A stretch of 64,000 nucleotides of DNA, taken from NCBI RefSeq assembly GCF_001044235.1, contig NZ_JYNL01000010.1:78497-142496 (forward strand), read 5' to 3'. The notes under the pieces are model-generated. The model saw only the letters and a list, made by a program, of their open reading frames with translations. It was not told the origin of the DNA and made no database searches. Position numbers and translations under genes: made by a program. Origin of the DNA: Mycolicibacterium chlorophenolicum. Lineage in GTDB: Bacteria; Actinomycetota; Actinomycetes; Mycobacteriales; Mycobacteriaceae. Shown here piece after piece: positions 46,934-55,859 of the stretch. The stretch's first letter is position 1. Every line of letters begins with the position of its first letter.

Positions 46934-48211
46934 ATGTCCCCCACCGCCCGTGTCGCTTCGCCCTCGGAGCGCATCGACTCGCTGTTCGAGGAGTTGGCGG
47001 AGCTGACCGGGCAGCGCAATGCGATCGACGGGCGGATCGTGGAGATCGTGGCGGAGATCGAGCGCGACGAGTTGCGCGGCATCACCGGAGCCAGGTCGGC
47101 GGCGCATCTGGTGGCATGGAAGACCGGGGTGTCCCCGTCGCGGGCGGAAACCATTGCCGCGGTGGCGAATCGGCTCGACGAGTTCCCGCAGTGTGTGGCC
47201 GGGTTGCGGGAAGGCCGGCTGTCGCTGGATCAGGTCGGCGTCATCGCCCAGCGGGCGGCCGACGGCTCGGACGAGCACTACGCGCAGTTGGCCGCCAGCG
47301 CCACGGTGGCGCAGTTGCGCACCGCGCTCAACCTGGCACCGAAACCCAAGCCGGAACCTGAGCCCGCGCCGGACCCGGAGCCCGACGATGAGTCGGAGCC
47401 CAAGCCCGCAGCGGCTCCTGGCCCGGAACCCTCGATCACGACGACCTCCGACGAGCAGTACACCCACTGGCACATCCGGCTCCCCCACGTCGAGGCTGCG
47501 GCGTTCGAGGCGGCGCTGCAGTCGCACCGGGACGCACTGTTCGCCGACTGGAAACAGCAGGCGGGCAACACCTCTGCGCCGATGCCCAGCACCGCGGACG
47601 CCTTTCTACGGTTGGTGCACGCGGGGTGGGACGCCGAGGCCACCGCCCGCCCGCACGGGCAGCGCACCACCGTCGTCGTGCACGTCGACGTCAAAGATCG
47701 GGTCGCGTCGCTGCACCTGGGCCCGCTGCTCACCGACGCGGACCGGCGCTACCTGACCTGTGACGCGACGTGCGAGGTGTGGTTCGAGCGCGACGGCCGC
47801 ACCATCGGAGCGGGCCGATCCACCCGCACCGTCAACCGACGGCTGCGTCGGGCTCTTGAGCATCGAGATCGGACCTGCGTGGTGCCCGGCTGTGGGGCCA
47901 CCCGCGGCCTGCACGCCCATCATCTGAAGCACTGGGAGGACGGCGGCCTGACCGAACTGGCCAACCTCGCCCTGGTCTGCCCGTATCACCACCGAGCCCA
48001 CCACCGCGGGCTCATCACGATCAGTGGGCCCGCCGACCACCTCGTCGTCACCGACCACGCCGGCCGACCCATGACGTCGGCATCCCTGGCCCGGCCGCCG
48101 ACCCAACCCCCACCCGACGTCCCTCCGTGCTCCGGGCCCACCGGGGAACGCGCCCAGTGGTGGTGGTACCAACCGTTCGAACCCAAGCCACCGCCCGCCC
48201 GCGGAGGGTGA
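46934..48211 (+). CDS. HNH endonuclease-domain protein of the 13E12/DUF222 family
   Basis: A 425-residue protein with an N-terminal DUF222 (13E12-type) domain (IDSLFEELAELTGQRNAIDGRIVEIVAEIERDEL ... GVSPSRAETIAAVANRLDEFPQCVAGLREGRLSLDQVGVIAQRA) and a C-terminal HNH nuclease fold. That fold has CVVPGCGATRGLHAHHLKHWEDGGLTELANLALVCPYHHRAHH, with the catalytic His-His and the zinc cysteines CxxxxC plus CPYHH. A Pro/Glu-rich linker of about 35 residues lies between. REP13E12 genes are repeated in mycobacterial genomes and carry phage attachment sites in M. tuberculosis. A 13E12 copy here suggests a hotspot, but no integrase, attachment repeat or second copy is seen. Confidence 0.92.
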   Translation: MSPTARVASPSERIDSLFEELAELTGQRNAIDGRIVEIVAEIERDELRGITGARSAAHLVAWKTGVSPSRAETIAAVANRLDEFPQCVAGLREGRLSLDQVGVIAQRAADGSDEHYAQLAASATVAQLRTALNLAPKPKPEPEPAPDPEPDDESEPKPAAAPGPEPSITTTSDEQYTHWHIRLPHVEAAAFEAALQSHRDALFADWKQQAGNTSAPMPSTADAFLRLVHAGWDAEATARPHGQRTTVVVHVDVKDRVASLHLGPLLTDADRRYLTCDATCEVWFERDGRTIGAGRSTRTVNRRLRRALEHRDRTCVVPGCGATRGLHAHHLKHWEDGGLTELANLALVCPYHHRAHHRGLITISGPADHLVVTDHAGRPMTSASLARPPTQPPPDVPPCSGPTGERAQWWWYQPFEPKPPPARGG

Positions 48212-48221
48212 AAGGCGAAGG

Positions 48222-49409
48222 CTAGAGGCCGAATTGGTCGTCGACGATGCCCAGCCAGACCTGGGCCGCGTCGATCGCCACCTTCTCGCTGATGAAGGCA
48301 TGCTGGGTGCCGGTGTAGATGTCGCGGAACGCGCGCTCGAGCCGGCTGCCCTCGCGGATCGACGTCGTACCCGCCGCCAGATGCGCCCATTCGGCGCACG
48401 TGCGGGCGGTGTCGGTGGCGAACACCGCCGCGACCCGCATGTCGGCCCGCATCGTCGGGGTCAGGTCGTCGCCGGCGGCGACGGCGGCCTCCGCCGAGCC
48501 GAAGGCGTCGAGCACCAGCAGCCGTGCCGCCCGCCATCCCGCGACATGGTGAGCGAGGCCCTTCTGGAAGGTGGGCCGGGAGGCCAGCGAGGCCATGTCG
48601 CTCATCCGGAACTTGGTGGCCGCGAGCTCGGCGACGTCGTCGAGCATGCTCTTGGCCACCCCGAGCGCCCACGCGGCATGACCCGCCGCGGTCACCGGCA
48701 TCATGCCCATCCGGGTCGCGGGCGAGCTCCCCCGCCGCGGTTCACGGGTGAACAGCGCGAACGTGCGCCGGTGCGGGACGAACACGTCATGGATCGCATA
48801 GTCGTAGGAGCCGGTGCCCCTGAGGCCCTGCACGTGCCAGCCGTCGAGGAACTCGACCTCGGCGCGGGGCACGATCGCGACCTGCATGTCGGGCACCCCC
48901 TCGCTGACCCACTGCATCTCCCCGTCGACCATCGGCAGGAATCCCGCCGCGACGTACTCGGCGTGCCCGGTGCCCGACCCGAAGCTCCACGATCCGGTGA
49001 GCCGGTAGCCGCCCTCGACGGCGACGCCCTGCCCGTTGGGGAAGAACTGTCCGCCCATCGTGACGTGGTTGTCGTGCGCGGTGAAGACCTCGTCGAAGCC
49101 GTCGTCGGGCAAGTAGGTGGCGGCCGCGAACGAGGACGGCATGTTGGCGATCCCGATCCAGCCGAAAGAACCGTCTTGCCAAGCCATTTCGATCCAGGTG
49201 TCGATCATCTCGGCGAAGGACGGTTCCGTGCCGCCCGCCGGAGCGGGGTTGAAGGACGACATCAGGCCCGTCGACCACATCGCGTCGACGATGCCGGGGG
49301 CCAGCGTGCGAAGAGCCTCGGACTCGGCGGCGTGCGCGCGCACCACGTCGCGCATGTCGCGGGCCAGTCCGACCACCTGATCACGAGCCATCTGCGGGAC
49401 CGCTGTCAC
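48222..49409 (-). CDS. Acyl-CoA-dehydrogenase-fold flavin monooxygenase (HsaA-like)
   Basis: A 395-residue protein of the group D flavin monooxygenase/acyl-CoA dehydrogenase fold. Blocks seen: MIDTWIEMAWQDGSFGWIGIANMPSS, RLTGSWSFGSGTGHAEYVAAGFLP, GTGSYDYAIHDVFVPHRRTFAL and the C-terminal LAAGTTSIREGSRLERAFRDIYTGTQHAFISE. The FADH2-dependent aromatic hydroxylases such as HsaA of steroid catabolism share this layout. The true substrate is unknown; a dehydrogenase reaction cannot be excluded. Starts with GTG and lies on the opposite strand to the HNH gene, 10 bases from its end. Confidence 0.85.
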   Translation of the reverse strand: MTAVPQMARDQVVGLARDMRDVVRAHAAESEALRTLAPGIVDAMWSTGLMSSFNPAPAGGTEPSFAEMIDTWIEMAWQDGSFGWIGIANMPSSFAAATYLPDDGFDEVFTAHDNHVTMGGQFFPNGQGVAVEGGYRLTGSWSFGSGTGHAEYVAAGFLPMVDGEMQWVSEGVPDMQVAIVPRAEVEFLDGWHVQGLRGTGSYDYAIHDVFVPHRRTFALFTREPRRGSSPATRMGMMPVTAAGHAAWALGVAKSMLDDVAELAATKFRMSDMASLASRPTFQKGLAHHVAGWRAARLLVLDAFGSAEAAVAAGDDLTPTMRADMRVAAVFATDTARTCAEWAHLAAGTTSIREGSRLERAFRDIYTGTQHAFISEKVAIDAAQVWLGIVDDQFGL

Positions 49410-49427
49410 GGCCTCGACGGTAGCGGG

Positions 49428-50414
49428 TCAGGGCAGCGCAGTGAACAGATTCACCGGAACTGTCATCTGGGTGTCGGGCAGCTGCGGCGTCTCGGCGTCC
49501 GGGCCGGGCAGCGGCGCGACCACCGGCTCCGCGCCGGGGAGGTGCTGCTGGTCGCTGGCCGGCAGGTGCGGCTCGGGGGCGCCCGCAGGAACAGGCGCGA
49601 CTTCGGGAACGGGAGCAGTCTCGGGACCGGGCGCGGCCTCTGGAACGGTCACGGCCTCAGGTGCCGGCACCGCCTCCGGCGCCGGTGCGGCCGCCGGGAT
49701 CGCCTCGGGAATCGGGGCGGAGACCGGGGCGGCCTTGACCGGCGCGGCGTACTGCACGTATCCGGTCGCAGGCTCGCTGGATTCGGTGACGACCTTGCGC
49801 TGCTGCTTCGTCGTGCCGTCGGCCGGCGCGGTGACGCTCACCCAGCCGGGGTCGGCGCCGGCGGGCGGGACGACCGCACTGGCAGCCGGCTCGACCTGCG
49901 GTACCGAACCCGCGGTCAGGAACACCGCACCCACCGCGGCGGCCGCGGCCACCCCGAGTGCGGCCGCCAGCACGCGGGCGGGCCGGCGCGGGCGCCGGGC
50001 GGGGGTCTGCCGCGGCAGCGGGACGGTGAGCGCCTCGGCCGGATCCACCTCGGCCAGCGCCGCGCCGTAGGCGAGGGCCACCAGCGGGGGCATGTCGCAC
50101 TGCCCGGGGTCGACGAGCACGCGGGTCGCGCACGTCAGCGGGACCGCCTCGGCGTCGATGCCGAGCGAGCCCAGATGTGACAGCAGCCGCTGGCCGTGTG
50201 CCTGGGCGTCGGGGGTCCAGACCAGGCGCACCCGCTCGACGTCGAGCCCGCAGGCCCGGGCCAGGGCATGTGCGCCGCGTGCGGCGGCCGCCGCGGTGGC
50301 GGGGTCGGCGTCCCACTCGACCGCGTCGTGATCGGCGACGGTGCGCGCTGCCTCGTCCACCAGCGCCCAGACCACCTCGGTCGCGGTCAACGACAACCCC
50401 AGCACTGCGCCCAC
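49428..50414 (-). CDS. DUF7159-like membrane protein with periplasmic Pro/Ala-rich tail (paralog A)
   Basis: A 328-residue protein in three parts: a cytoplasmic domain of about 140 residues beginning GAVLGLSLTATEVVWALVDEAARTVADHDAVEWD, one transmembrane helix (VLAAALGVAAAAAVGAVFLTAGS), and a long Pro/Ala/Glu/Val-rich extracytoplasmic tail. The opening resembles the first strand-turn-strand of actin/Hsp70-like ATPases, but no complete ATP site is seen. It is a clear paralog of the gene at 62114 (same start, same layout). GTG 50414 gives the same distance to GLSLT as the ATG of that paralog and has AAGGAG six bases upstream. Function unknown; an MtrA-type box precedes it. Confidence 0.82.
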   Translation of the reverse strand: MGAVLGLSLTATEVVWALVDEAARTVADHDAVEWDADPATAAAAARGAHALARACGLDVERVRLVWTPDAQAHGQRLLSHLGSLGIDAEAVPLTCATRVLVDPGQCDMPPLVALAYGAALAEVDPAEALTVPLPRQTPARRPRRPARVLAAALGVAAAAAVGAVFLTAGSVPQVEPAASAVVPPAGADPGWVSVTAPADGTTKQQRKVVTESSEPATGYVQYAAPVKAAPVSAPIPEAIPAAAPAPEAVPAPEAVTVPEAAPGPETAPVPEVAPVPAGAPEPHLPASDQQHLPGAEPVVAPLPGPDAETPQLPDTQMTVPVNLFTALP

Positions 50415-50460
50415 GGCATCTCCTTCGGTCGAAGCCGGTGTCTGTGATTCATCGGGCGAG

Positions 50461-50476
50461 CTGTGACCACTGTTAC
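50461..50476 (-). promoter_or_regulatory. MtrA-type direct repeat before the DUF7159-like gene A
   Basis: On the minus strand the site reads GTAACA-gtg-GTCACA, two near-identical six-base repeats with a 3-base spacer, as known for the response regulator MtrA. It ends 47 bases before the GTG start, and a -10-like GATGAAT follows 8-15 bases later. The box lies inside the 230-base divergent gap to the gene at 50645, so it could also affect that gene. Confidence 0.6.
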
Positions 50477-50644
50477 AGCGGTTGCAGCTGCTCACCGCCG
50501 GGGAGCCTAGTGCTGCCGGCCGATTCCCGCCCGGCGAACGGGTCCGCTACTCCCCCGGCTGACCTGCCCAAACAGCGCCGACGGCGCCGCCGCCCGTCGC
50601 CACGATTGCTGGGTTCGACAGAACTGCAGGTAAAGTGCCCGCCC

Positions 50645-51298
50645 GTGGGCAGACATCGCTTAGCCACGCCACGGCGCCGCAGATGGTCGGCGCCCGCGGC
50701 CGCGGTTGCGCTGCCGGCGCTCGCCCTGGTATCCGTCGGCGCGGATTCGCTGTCGGCGACCACCCATGACGCGCCGTCGGCGTGCTGCGCCGAGCTGATC
50801 GCCGAACCCCCTGCCGCCACGCAGTACCGCACCACCCCGGCCGACGACGGGTTGCTGCTGGCAGCCTCGCGCTCGATGCACCGTGACCTCGAGACCGCCC
50901 TGCCCCCGACGGTCGGCTCCGAGGCGGGGCTCCAGGTGAAGACGATCCTGGTGGCTCGCGCCGTGAGCGCGATCTTCCCGGAGATCCAGAGCATCGGCGG
51001 CGTCCGCCCCGACTATCTGCGATGGCATCCCGACGGTCTGGCGATCGACGTGATGATCCCCGATCACCGCAGCCCCGCCGGCATCGCGCTCGGTGACGCG
51101 GTGCTCGCGTTCGTGATGCGCAACGCCGACCGGCTGGGCGTCGCGCACGTGATCTGGCGCCAGACGATGTATCCCGCGCACGGCACCCCGCACCGGATGA
51201 GCGACCTCGGCTCGGACACCGCGAACCACTACGACCACGTGCACATCGCGACCCTGGGCGGCGGCTATCCGGACGGCCACGGCCTGTACCTGGGCTGA
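50645..51298 (+). CDS. Secreted peptidase-like protein (HPDGxAIDV / HYDHVHI fold)
   Basis: A 217-residue exported protein with a basic n-region and signal-like hydrophobic stretch (RRRRWSAPAAAVALPALALVSVGA). The C-terminal domain carries RWHPDGLAIDVMIPDH and, 60 residues on, NHYDHVHIATLGG. The His-x6-Asp and HxH pattern resembles zinc sites of M15-type D,D-peptidases and the domain found beside Rpf-type proteins. A peptidoglycan-directed role is likely but unproven. GTG 50645. Divergent from the DUF7159-like gene A, with the MtrA-type box between them. Confidence 0.8.
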   Translation: MGRHRLATPRRRRWSAPAAAVALPALALVSVGADSLSATTHDAPSACCAELIAEPPAATQYRTTPADDGLLLAASRSMHRDLETALPPTVGSEAGLQVKTILVARAVSAIFPEIQSIGGVRPDYLRWHPDGLAIDVMIPDHRSPAGIALGDAVLAFVMRNADRLGVAHVIWRQTMYPAHGTPHRMSDLGSDTANHYDHVHIATLGGGYPDGHGLYLG

Positions 51299-51952
51299 TC
51301 AGGCGGTCGTGTGGGCCAGCGCCTCGATGCGCCGGCGCGCCTGCTCGGCGAGCGCGGCGGTGTCGGGTCCGCCGCCGGCGCCGCACGCGGTGATCTCCAC
51401 GGCGGCGTTGTAGGCAACGACGAATGTGTTGTCGCAGTTCCAGTCGGCGGCGCGCAGGCTCCACAGCACGCTGTCGCGCGGCGCCTGCGCCGCCGAGGGC
51501 GCCACGTCGAACACGTAGGAGTGCCCGCTCATCGTCGTGACGGTCACCCGCGTGCCGCGGCAGGACCGGACCGTCTCGCCGACGGTCTTCAGCGCGGCGG
51601 CCGGGTCGAAGTCAGACCGGTACACCGCGGCCATCTCCTCGACGAACACGGCGCCGTCGTCGCTGGTCCAGTGGCCACCGGCGGTGGCCAACGGCCGGCC
51701 GGCGGTGATGAAGGGCGGATCGACCTCACGCGCCGGCCCTGCGCACTCCTCGGGTGTGGCGGTGGTGAACAGGTTGCCCTCCTCGCGCTTCACGGCGGGG
51801 CTCAGCAGATCCCCGACCTGCAGCACCGTGATCGGCGCGGCCAGCGCCGCCGGCTGGGGCCGCGCGTCGTCGATCTGACGCGTGCACCCGGCGGCGAGGG
51901 CGATGGCGACCGTCGCGGCCGCCACCGGTGCCAGCCGGGCCACCGGGATCAC
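51299..51952 (-). CDS. Lipoprotein with PknH-sensor-like domain
   Basis: A 217-residue lipoprotein: hydrophobic signal followed by a lipobox ALAAGC (lipidated Cys near residue 23). The mature part resembles the extracellular sensor domain of PknH and the LppH/LpqQ-type mycobacterial lipoproteins: DLLSPAVKREEGNLFTTATPEECAGPAREVDPPFI ... FVEEMAAVYRSDFDPAAALKTVGETVRSCRGTRVTVTT ... DNTFVVAYNAAVEITACG, with four extracytoplasmic cysteines in two likely disulfides. The ligand is unknown. The GTG overlaps the stop of tex by four bases (GTGA), so it is the downstream partner in a tex operon. Confidence 0.87.
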   Translation of the reverse strand: MIPVARLAPVAAATVAIALAAGCTRQIDDARPQPAALAAPITVLQVGDLLSPAVKREEGNLFTTATPEECAGPAREVDPPFITAGRPLATAGGHWTSDDGAVFVEEMAAVYRSDFDPAAALKTVGETVRSCRGTRVTVTTMSGHSYVFDVAPSAAQAPRDSVLWSLRAADWNCDNTFVVAYNAAVEITACGAGGGPDTAALAEQARRRIEALAHTTA

Positions 51953-54291
51953 CGCCCGAAGCCGGCGTCCCGGAGCGCCTGCGCCATGGATCCGCCGGCG
52001 CGGGGGCTCTCCTTCCCCCGCCGCGGCGAACCCGAGCTGCGCGGGGTCTTGTCGGGCCGGCGCTTGGCGCCGGCCGCCGGGCGTGCGGGACGGGTCTGCT
52101 CGGTCAGCCGCAGACTCAGCCCGATCCGCTGCCGGTCGACGTCCACGTCGACCACCTTGACCCGCACCACCTGCCCGGAGCGCACCACGTCGTGCGGATC
52201 GGACACGTAGCGGTCGGCCATCGCGGAGACGTGCACGAGACCATCCTGGTGCACGCCGACGTCGACGAACGCGCCGAACGCGGCGACGTTGGTGACGACA
52301 CCCTCCAGGATCATGCCCACCTTCAGGTCGGACACCTTCTCCACACCCGCGGCGAAACTCGCGGTGGTGAACGCCGGCCGCGGGTCGCGGCCCGGCTTCT
52401 CCAGCTCGGCGAGGATGTCGGTGACCGTGGGGACGCCGAACCGGTCGTCGGCGATCTCGGCGGGCCGCACCCCGCGCAGTGCCCGCTCGTTGCCGATGAT
52501 CTCGGTCAGACTCAGCCCGGCCCGGTCGAGGATGCGGCGCACCACCGGGTAGGACTCCGGATGCACCCCGGAGCTGTCGAGGGGATCGTCGCCGTCGCGG
52601 ATCCGCAGGAACCCGGCGCACTGCTCGAACGCCTTGGGGCCCAGCCGCGGCACGTCGAGCAGGCTGCGGCGGCTGCGGAACGGCCCGGTCCGGTCGCGGT
52701 GGGCGACGATCGACTCGGCCAGGGTCTCGGTGATGCCCGAGACCCGCGACAGCAGCGGCACCGACGCGGTGTTCAGGTCGACGCCGACGGCGTTCACGGC
52801 GTCCTCGACCACGGCGCCCAGGCTGCGCGCGAGAATGCCCGGCGTCACGTCGTGCTGATACTGGCCCACGCCGATCGACTTCGGCTCGATCTTGACGAGC
52901 TCGGCCAGCGGATCCTGCAGCCGGCGCGCGATCGACACCGCCCCGCGCAGCGTCACGTCGAGGTCGGGCAGCTCGTGCGCGGCGTAGGCCGACGCCGAGT
53001 ACACCGAGGCGCCCGCTTCGCTGACCATGGCCTTGGTCGGGGCGCCGGCGCCGGTGGCGCGGATGTCGGCGATGAGTTCGGTTGCCAGCGCATCGGTTTC
53101 CCGCGATGCGGTGCCGTTGCCGATCGCGATCAGCTCGATGCCGTGCCGGGCGATCAGCGCGGCCAGCGCGACCTTGGCGGCGTCCCACTGCTTCTGCGGC
53201 TGGTGCGGGAAGACCGCACAGGTGTCGAGCACCTTGCCGGTGCCGTCGACGACCGCGACCTTGACCCCGGTGCGGAAGCCGGGATCAAGTCCCAGCGTGG
53301 TGCGGTTACCGGCGGGCGCGGCGAGCAGCAGGTCTTTGAGGTTGCGCGCGAACACCGACACGGCGTCCTGCTCGGCGCGCAGCCGCAGCCGCACCCGCGC
53401 GTCCACCGACGCCGACACCGACAGCCGGGTCCGCCACGCGAACCCCACCGCACCGGCCAGCCACGGGGTGGCCGCAGCGCCCGCGGTCAGGTCGATGCCG
53501 AGCGCTTCGGCGATCATCGCCTGATAGACCACGTCGTCGCCGCCGTCGAGGGACAGCGCGAGCACCTGCTCCTTCTCGCCGCGCAGCACCGCGAGCACGC
53601 GGTGCGACGGCATGGTGTCCAGCGGCTCGGTGTAGTCGAAGTAGTCGCGGTATTTCTGTGCCGCGGCCGAGGTCCCGACGGCGTCGGAGGCGGGTTTCGT
53701 CCGCGCGGAGCCGTTCTGCCAGAACCTCTCCCGCACGGCGCCCACCAGTTCGGCGTCCTCGGCGGCACGTTCCACCAGGATGTGGCGCGCCCCGTCGAGC
53801 GCGGCGGCCACATCGGCGACCTCGTCGGACACGAACGCGGCTGCGGCCTGCTCGGGAGCGACGCCGGGGTCGGTGAGCAGCCGGTCGGTCAGCGGTTCGA
53901 GCCCGGCCTCGCGGGCGATCTGCGCCTTGGTGCGGCGCTTGGGCTTGTACGGCAGGTAGATGTCCTCGACACGCGCTTTGGTGTCGGCGGCCATCAGCGC
54001 GGCCTTGAGCTCGTCGGTCAGCGCGCCCTGCTCGGCGATCGAGGCCAGCACGGCGTTGCGGCGCTCATCGAGCTCGCGCAGATAGGCGAGCCGTTCGGCG
54101 AGTAACCGCAGTTGGCCGTCGTCGAGGCTGCCGGTGGCCTCCTTGCGGTAGCGGGCGATGAACGGCACGGTCGCGCCCTCGTCGAGCAGCCGCACAGCGG
54201 CCGCGACCTGTCCTTCTCCGACGGCCAGTTCCGCAGCGAGGCGGGCGTTTACGCTTGTCGGGCCGGAGATCGCGGCGGTGCTCGTCGTCAC
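51949..54291 (-). CDS. tex: Tex-family S1 RNA-binding protein
   Basis: A 780-residue Tex protein, the bacterial relative of eukaryotic Spt6, acting in transcription or RNA handling. Domains in order: helical N-terminus (FIARYRKEATGSLDDGQLRLLAERL), YqgF-like RNase H fold (LGLDPGFRTGVKVAVVDGTGKVLDTC), helix-hairpin-helix section (LNTASVPLLSRVSGITETLAESIVAHRDRTGPFRSRRSLLDVPRLGPKAFEQ) and a C-terminal S1 domain (GMILEGVVTNVAAFGAFVDVGVHQDGLVHVSAMADRYVSDPHDVVRSGQVVRVKVVDVDVDRQRIGLSLRL). The tail is basic. GTG start. Divergent from udgX across 174 bases and coupled to a lipoprotein gene downstream. Confidence 0.95.
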   Translation of the reverse strand: MTTSTAAISGPTSVNARLAAELAVGEGQVAAAVRLLDEGATVPFIARYRKEATGSLDDGQLRLLAERLAYLRELDERRNAVLASIAEQGALTDELKAALMAADTKARVEDIYLPYKPKRRTKAQIAREAGLEPLTDRLLTDPGVAPEQAAAAFVSDEVADVAAALDGARHILVERAAEDAELVGAVRERFWQNGSARTKPASDAVGTSAAAQKYRDYFDYTEPLDTMPSHRVLAVLRGEKEQVLALSLDGGDDVVYQAMIAEALGIDLTAGAAATPWLAGAVGFAWRTRLSVSASVDARVRLRLRAEQDAVSVFARNLKDLLLAAPAGNRTTLGLDPGFRTGVKVAVVDGTGKVLDTCAVFPHQPQKQWDAAKVALAALIARHGIELIAIGNGTASRETDALATELIADIRATGAGAPTKAMVSEAGASVYSASAYAAHELPDLDVTLRGAVSIARRLQDPLAELVKIEPKSIGVGQYQHDVTPGILARSLGAVVEDAVNAVGVDLNTASVPLLSRVSGITETLAESIVAHRDRTGPFRSRRSLLDVPRLGPKAFEQCAGFLRIRDGDDPLDSSGVHPESYPVVRRILDRAGLSLTEIIGNERALRGVRPAEIADDRFGVPTVTDILAELEKPGRDPRPAFTTASFAAGVEKVSDLKVGMILEGVVTNVAAFGAFVDVGVHQDGLVHVSAMADRYVSDPHDVVRSGQVVRVKVVDVDVDRQRIGLSLRLTEQTRPARPAAGAKRRPDKTPRSSGSPRRGKESPRAGGSMAQALRDAGFGR

Positions 54292-54465
54292 GCGCAGGAC
54301 CCTACCGAAGATCGCCGACAGCTCGGCGCCGGACGCACCGGGTGGGTTCCCCCGGGGCTACGCGACGTGCGCCCGCAGGGACTGGGCCGGCAGCCGCGAC
54401 ACGTGCATCTGCGAGATGCCCATCCGGTTCGTTCGACGGCCCACACCCGGGGTACTCATCGCGGC

Positions 54466-55116
54466 ATGCCGTCCGTCACCGCCGCCGACTATGTGCCGCC
54501 GAGCAGAGATCTCGGCGATCTCACCGCCGCCGCGCGGGCCTGCCGGGGCTGCGATCTGTTCGCCGACGCCACCCAGACGGTCTTCGGGCAGGGCCCGGCC
54601 GACGCACGGCTGATGCTCGTCGGCGAACAGCCCGGTGATCGCGAGGACGTCGCCGGCGAGCCCTTCGTGGGCCCGGCCGGGAAGTTGCTCGACAAGGCGT
54701 TGCGGGAGGCCGAGGTGCCTCGGGAACCCGTGTACGTCACCAACGCCGTCAAACACTTCAAGTTCGTCCCGGCCGAACGGGGTGTGCGGCGTATTCACAA
54801 GACACCGAGCCGCACCGAGGTGGTCTCGTGCCGGCCTTGGCTGTTCGCCGAACTGCAGGCGGTGACGCCCGAGGTGGTGGTCCTGCTGGGGGCGACAGCT
54901 GCAAAAGCGTTGCTGGGCAATGACTTCCGACTGACAGCCCACCGTGGTGAGGTGTTGCGCCTGCCTCCTGACGACGCGCCCGAGGGTGTCGATCCCTCGG
55001 TCGTCGTCACGCTGCACCCCTCGGCGGTGTTGCGCGGGCCGGCCGACGCCCGCGACGAGTCCTTCGCCTCGCTCGTCGCCGATCTCCGGTTCGCGGCGAC
55101 GCTGCTGACCGGCTGA
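54466..55116 (+). CDS. udgX: UdgX-type uracil-DNA glycosylase that forms a covalent DNA adduct
   Basis: A 216-residue family-4-like uracil-DNA glycosylase of the UdgX branch. Motif A is GEQPGDREDVAGEPFVGPAG (about residues 53-72), the diagnostic loop is RRIHKTPSRTE with the catalytic His near 111 (H109 in M. smegmatis UdgX), and the C-terminal motif is HPSAVLRGP. Three cysteines for the iron-sulfur cluster are visible (CRGC and SCRP). UdgX binds uracil sites through a covalent His-deoxyribose bond and so blocks them. The RRIH insertion rules out plain family 4. It is divergent from tex; no SOS box is seen upstream. Confidence 0.95.
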   Translation: MPSVTAADYVPPSRDLGDLTAAARACRGCDLFADATQTVFGQGPADARLMLVGEQPGDREDVAGEPFVGPAGKLLDKALREAEVPREPVYVTNAVKHFKFVPAERGVRRIHKTPSRTEVVSCRPWLFAELQAVTPEVVVLLGATAAKALLGNDFRLTAHRGEVLRLPPDDAPEGVDPSVVVTLHPSAVLRGPADARDESFASLVADLRFAATLLTG

Positions 55117-55185
55117 GGGGCCTGCAGGTTTGGTATCGGCACGTCCGGGTACCGCAATCGCACCGATCGACTCGCGGGGTACCCC

Positions 55186-55851
55186 ATGCGCACTGAATTC
55201 CACGACACACTCGAGAGCCTGGTCACCGATCTCGCCGAGATGTGTGGCCGTGCCTCGGCGATGATGCGATCCGCGACGACGGCGCTGCTCGACGCCAATC
55301 TGTCCGAGGCCGAGCATCTGCGCGTCGAGCTGCCGGAGCTCAGCGCCCTGGGCACGTCGGTGCACGACCGCGCCTATCACCTGCTCGCCCTGCAGGCACC
55401 AGTCGCGCGCGATCTCCGCACCGTGGTGTCTGCTCTGCACATCGGCGCGGACGCCGACCGGATGGGGGCGCTGGCCTCGCACGTGGCGCGCACCGCGGTG
55501 CGTCGGTATCCGGAACGGGCCGTCCCCGACGAGGTGTCCGACCTGTTCACCGAGATGGGCGCGACGGCAGTGCAACTGGCCGCCGACGCGCGCGACGCGG
55601 TGCGTGCCCGTGACACCGCACTGGCCGAACGGATCTGCGTGGGTGACGAGCGGATGGACGACCTGCACCGGCAACTGTTCGTGCGCGTGGTGGGGCCGCA
55701 CTGGCGTCACGGCCCGATGGGCGCTGCCGATGTGGTGCTGCTCGGCCGCTTCCATGAGCGCTTCGCCGACCACGCCGTGGAGATCGCCCGGCGCGTCTAC
55801 TTCCAGGCGACCGGCGCACAGTTGGCTGCGCAACCGGTCGGTCTCTCGTAG
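55186..55851 (+). CDS. phoU: PhoU-family phosphate regulator
   Basis: A 221-residue PhoU protein with two three-helix PhoU domains; the metal-binding E/D motifs appear as DRMGALASHVARTAV in the first half and ERFADHAVEIARRV in the second. PhoU proteins restrain the Pst transporter and the phosphate-sensing two-component kinase. No pst or regX3/senX3 gene lies nearby, so this is an orphan copy; mycobacteria often carry two. It ends eight bases before the convergent glycosyltransferase gene. Confidence 0.92.
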   Translation: MRTEFHDTLESLVTDLAEMCGRASAMMRSATTALLDANLSEAEHLRVELPELSALGTSVHDRAYHLLALQAPVARDLRTVVSALHIGADADRMGALASHVARTAVRRYPERAVPDEVSDLFTEMGATAVQLAADARDAVRARDTALAERICVGDERMDDLHRQLFVRVVGPHWRHGPMGAADVVLLGRFHERFADHAVEIARRVYFQATGAQLAAQPVGLS

Positions 55852-55859
55852 TTGCGAGC

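Noticed and set aside
46934..48211. Phage attachment site or integrated element at the 13E12 gene
   Set aside because: No integrase, no flanking direct repeat and no phage gene is present in the window.
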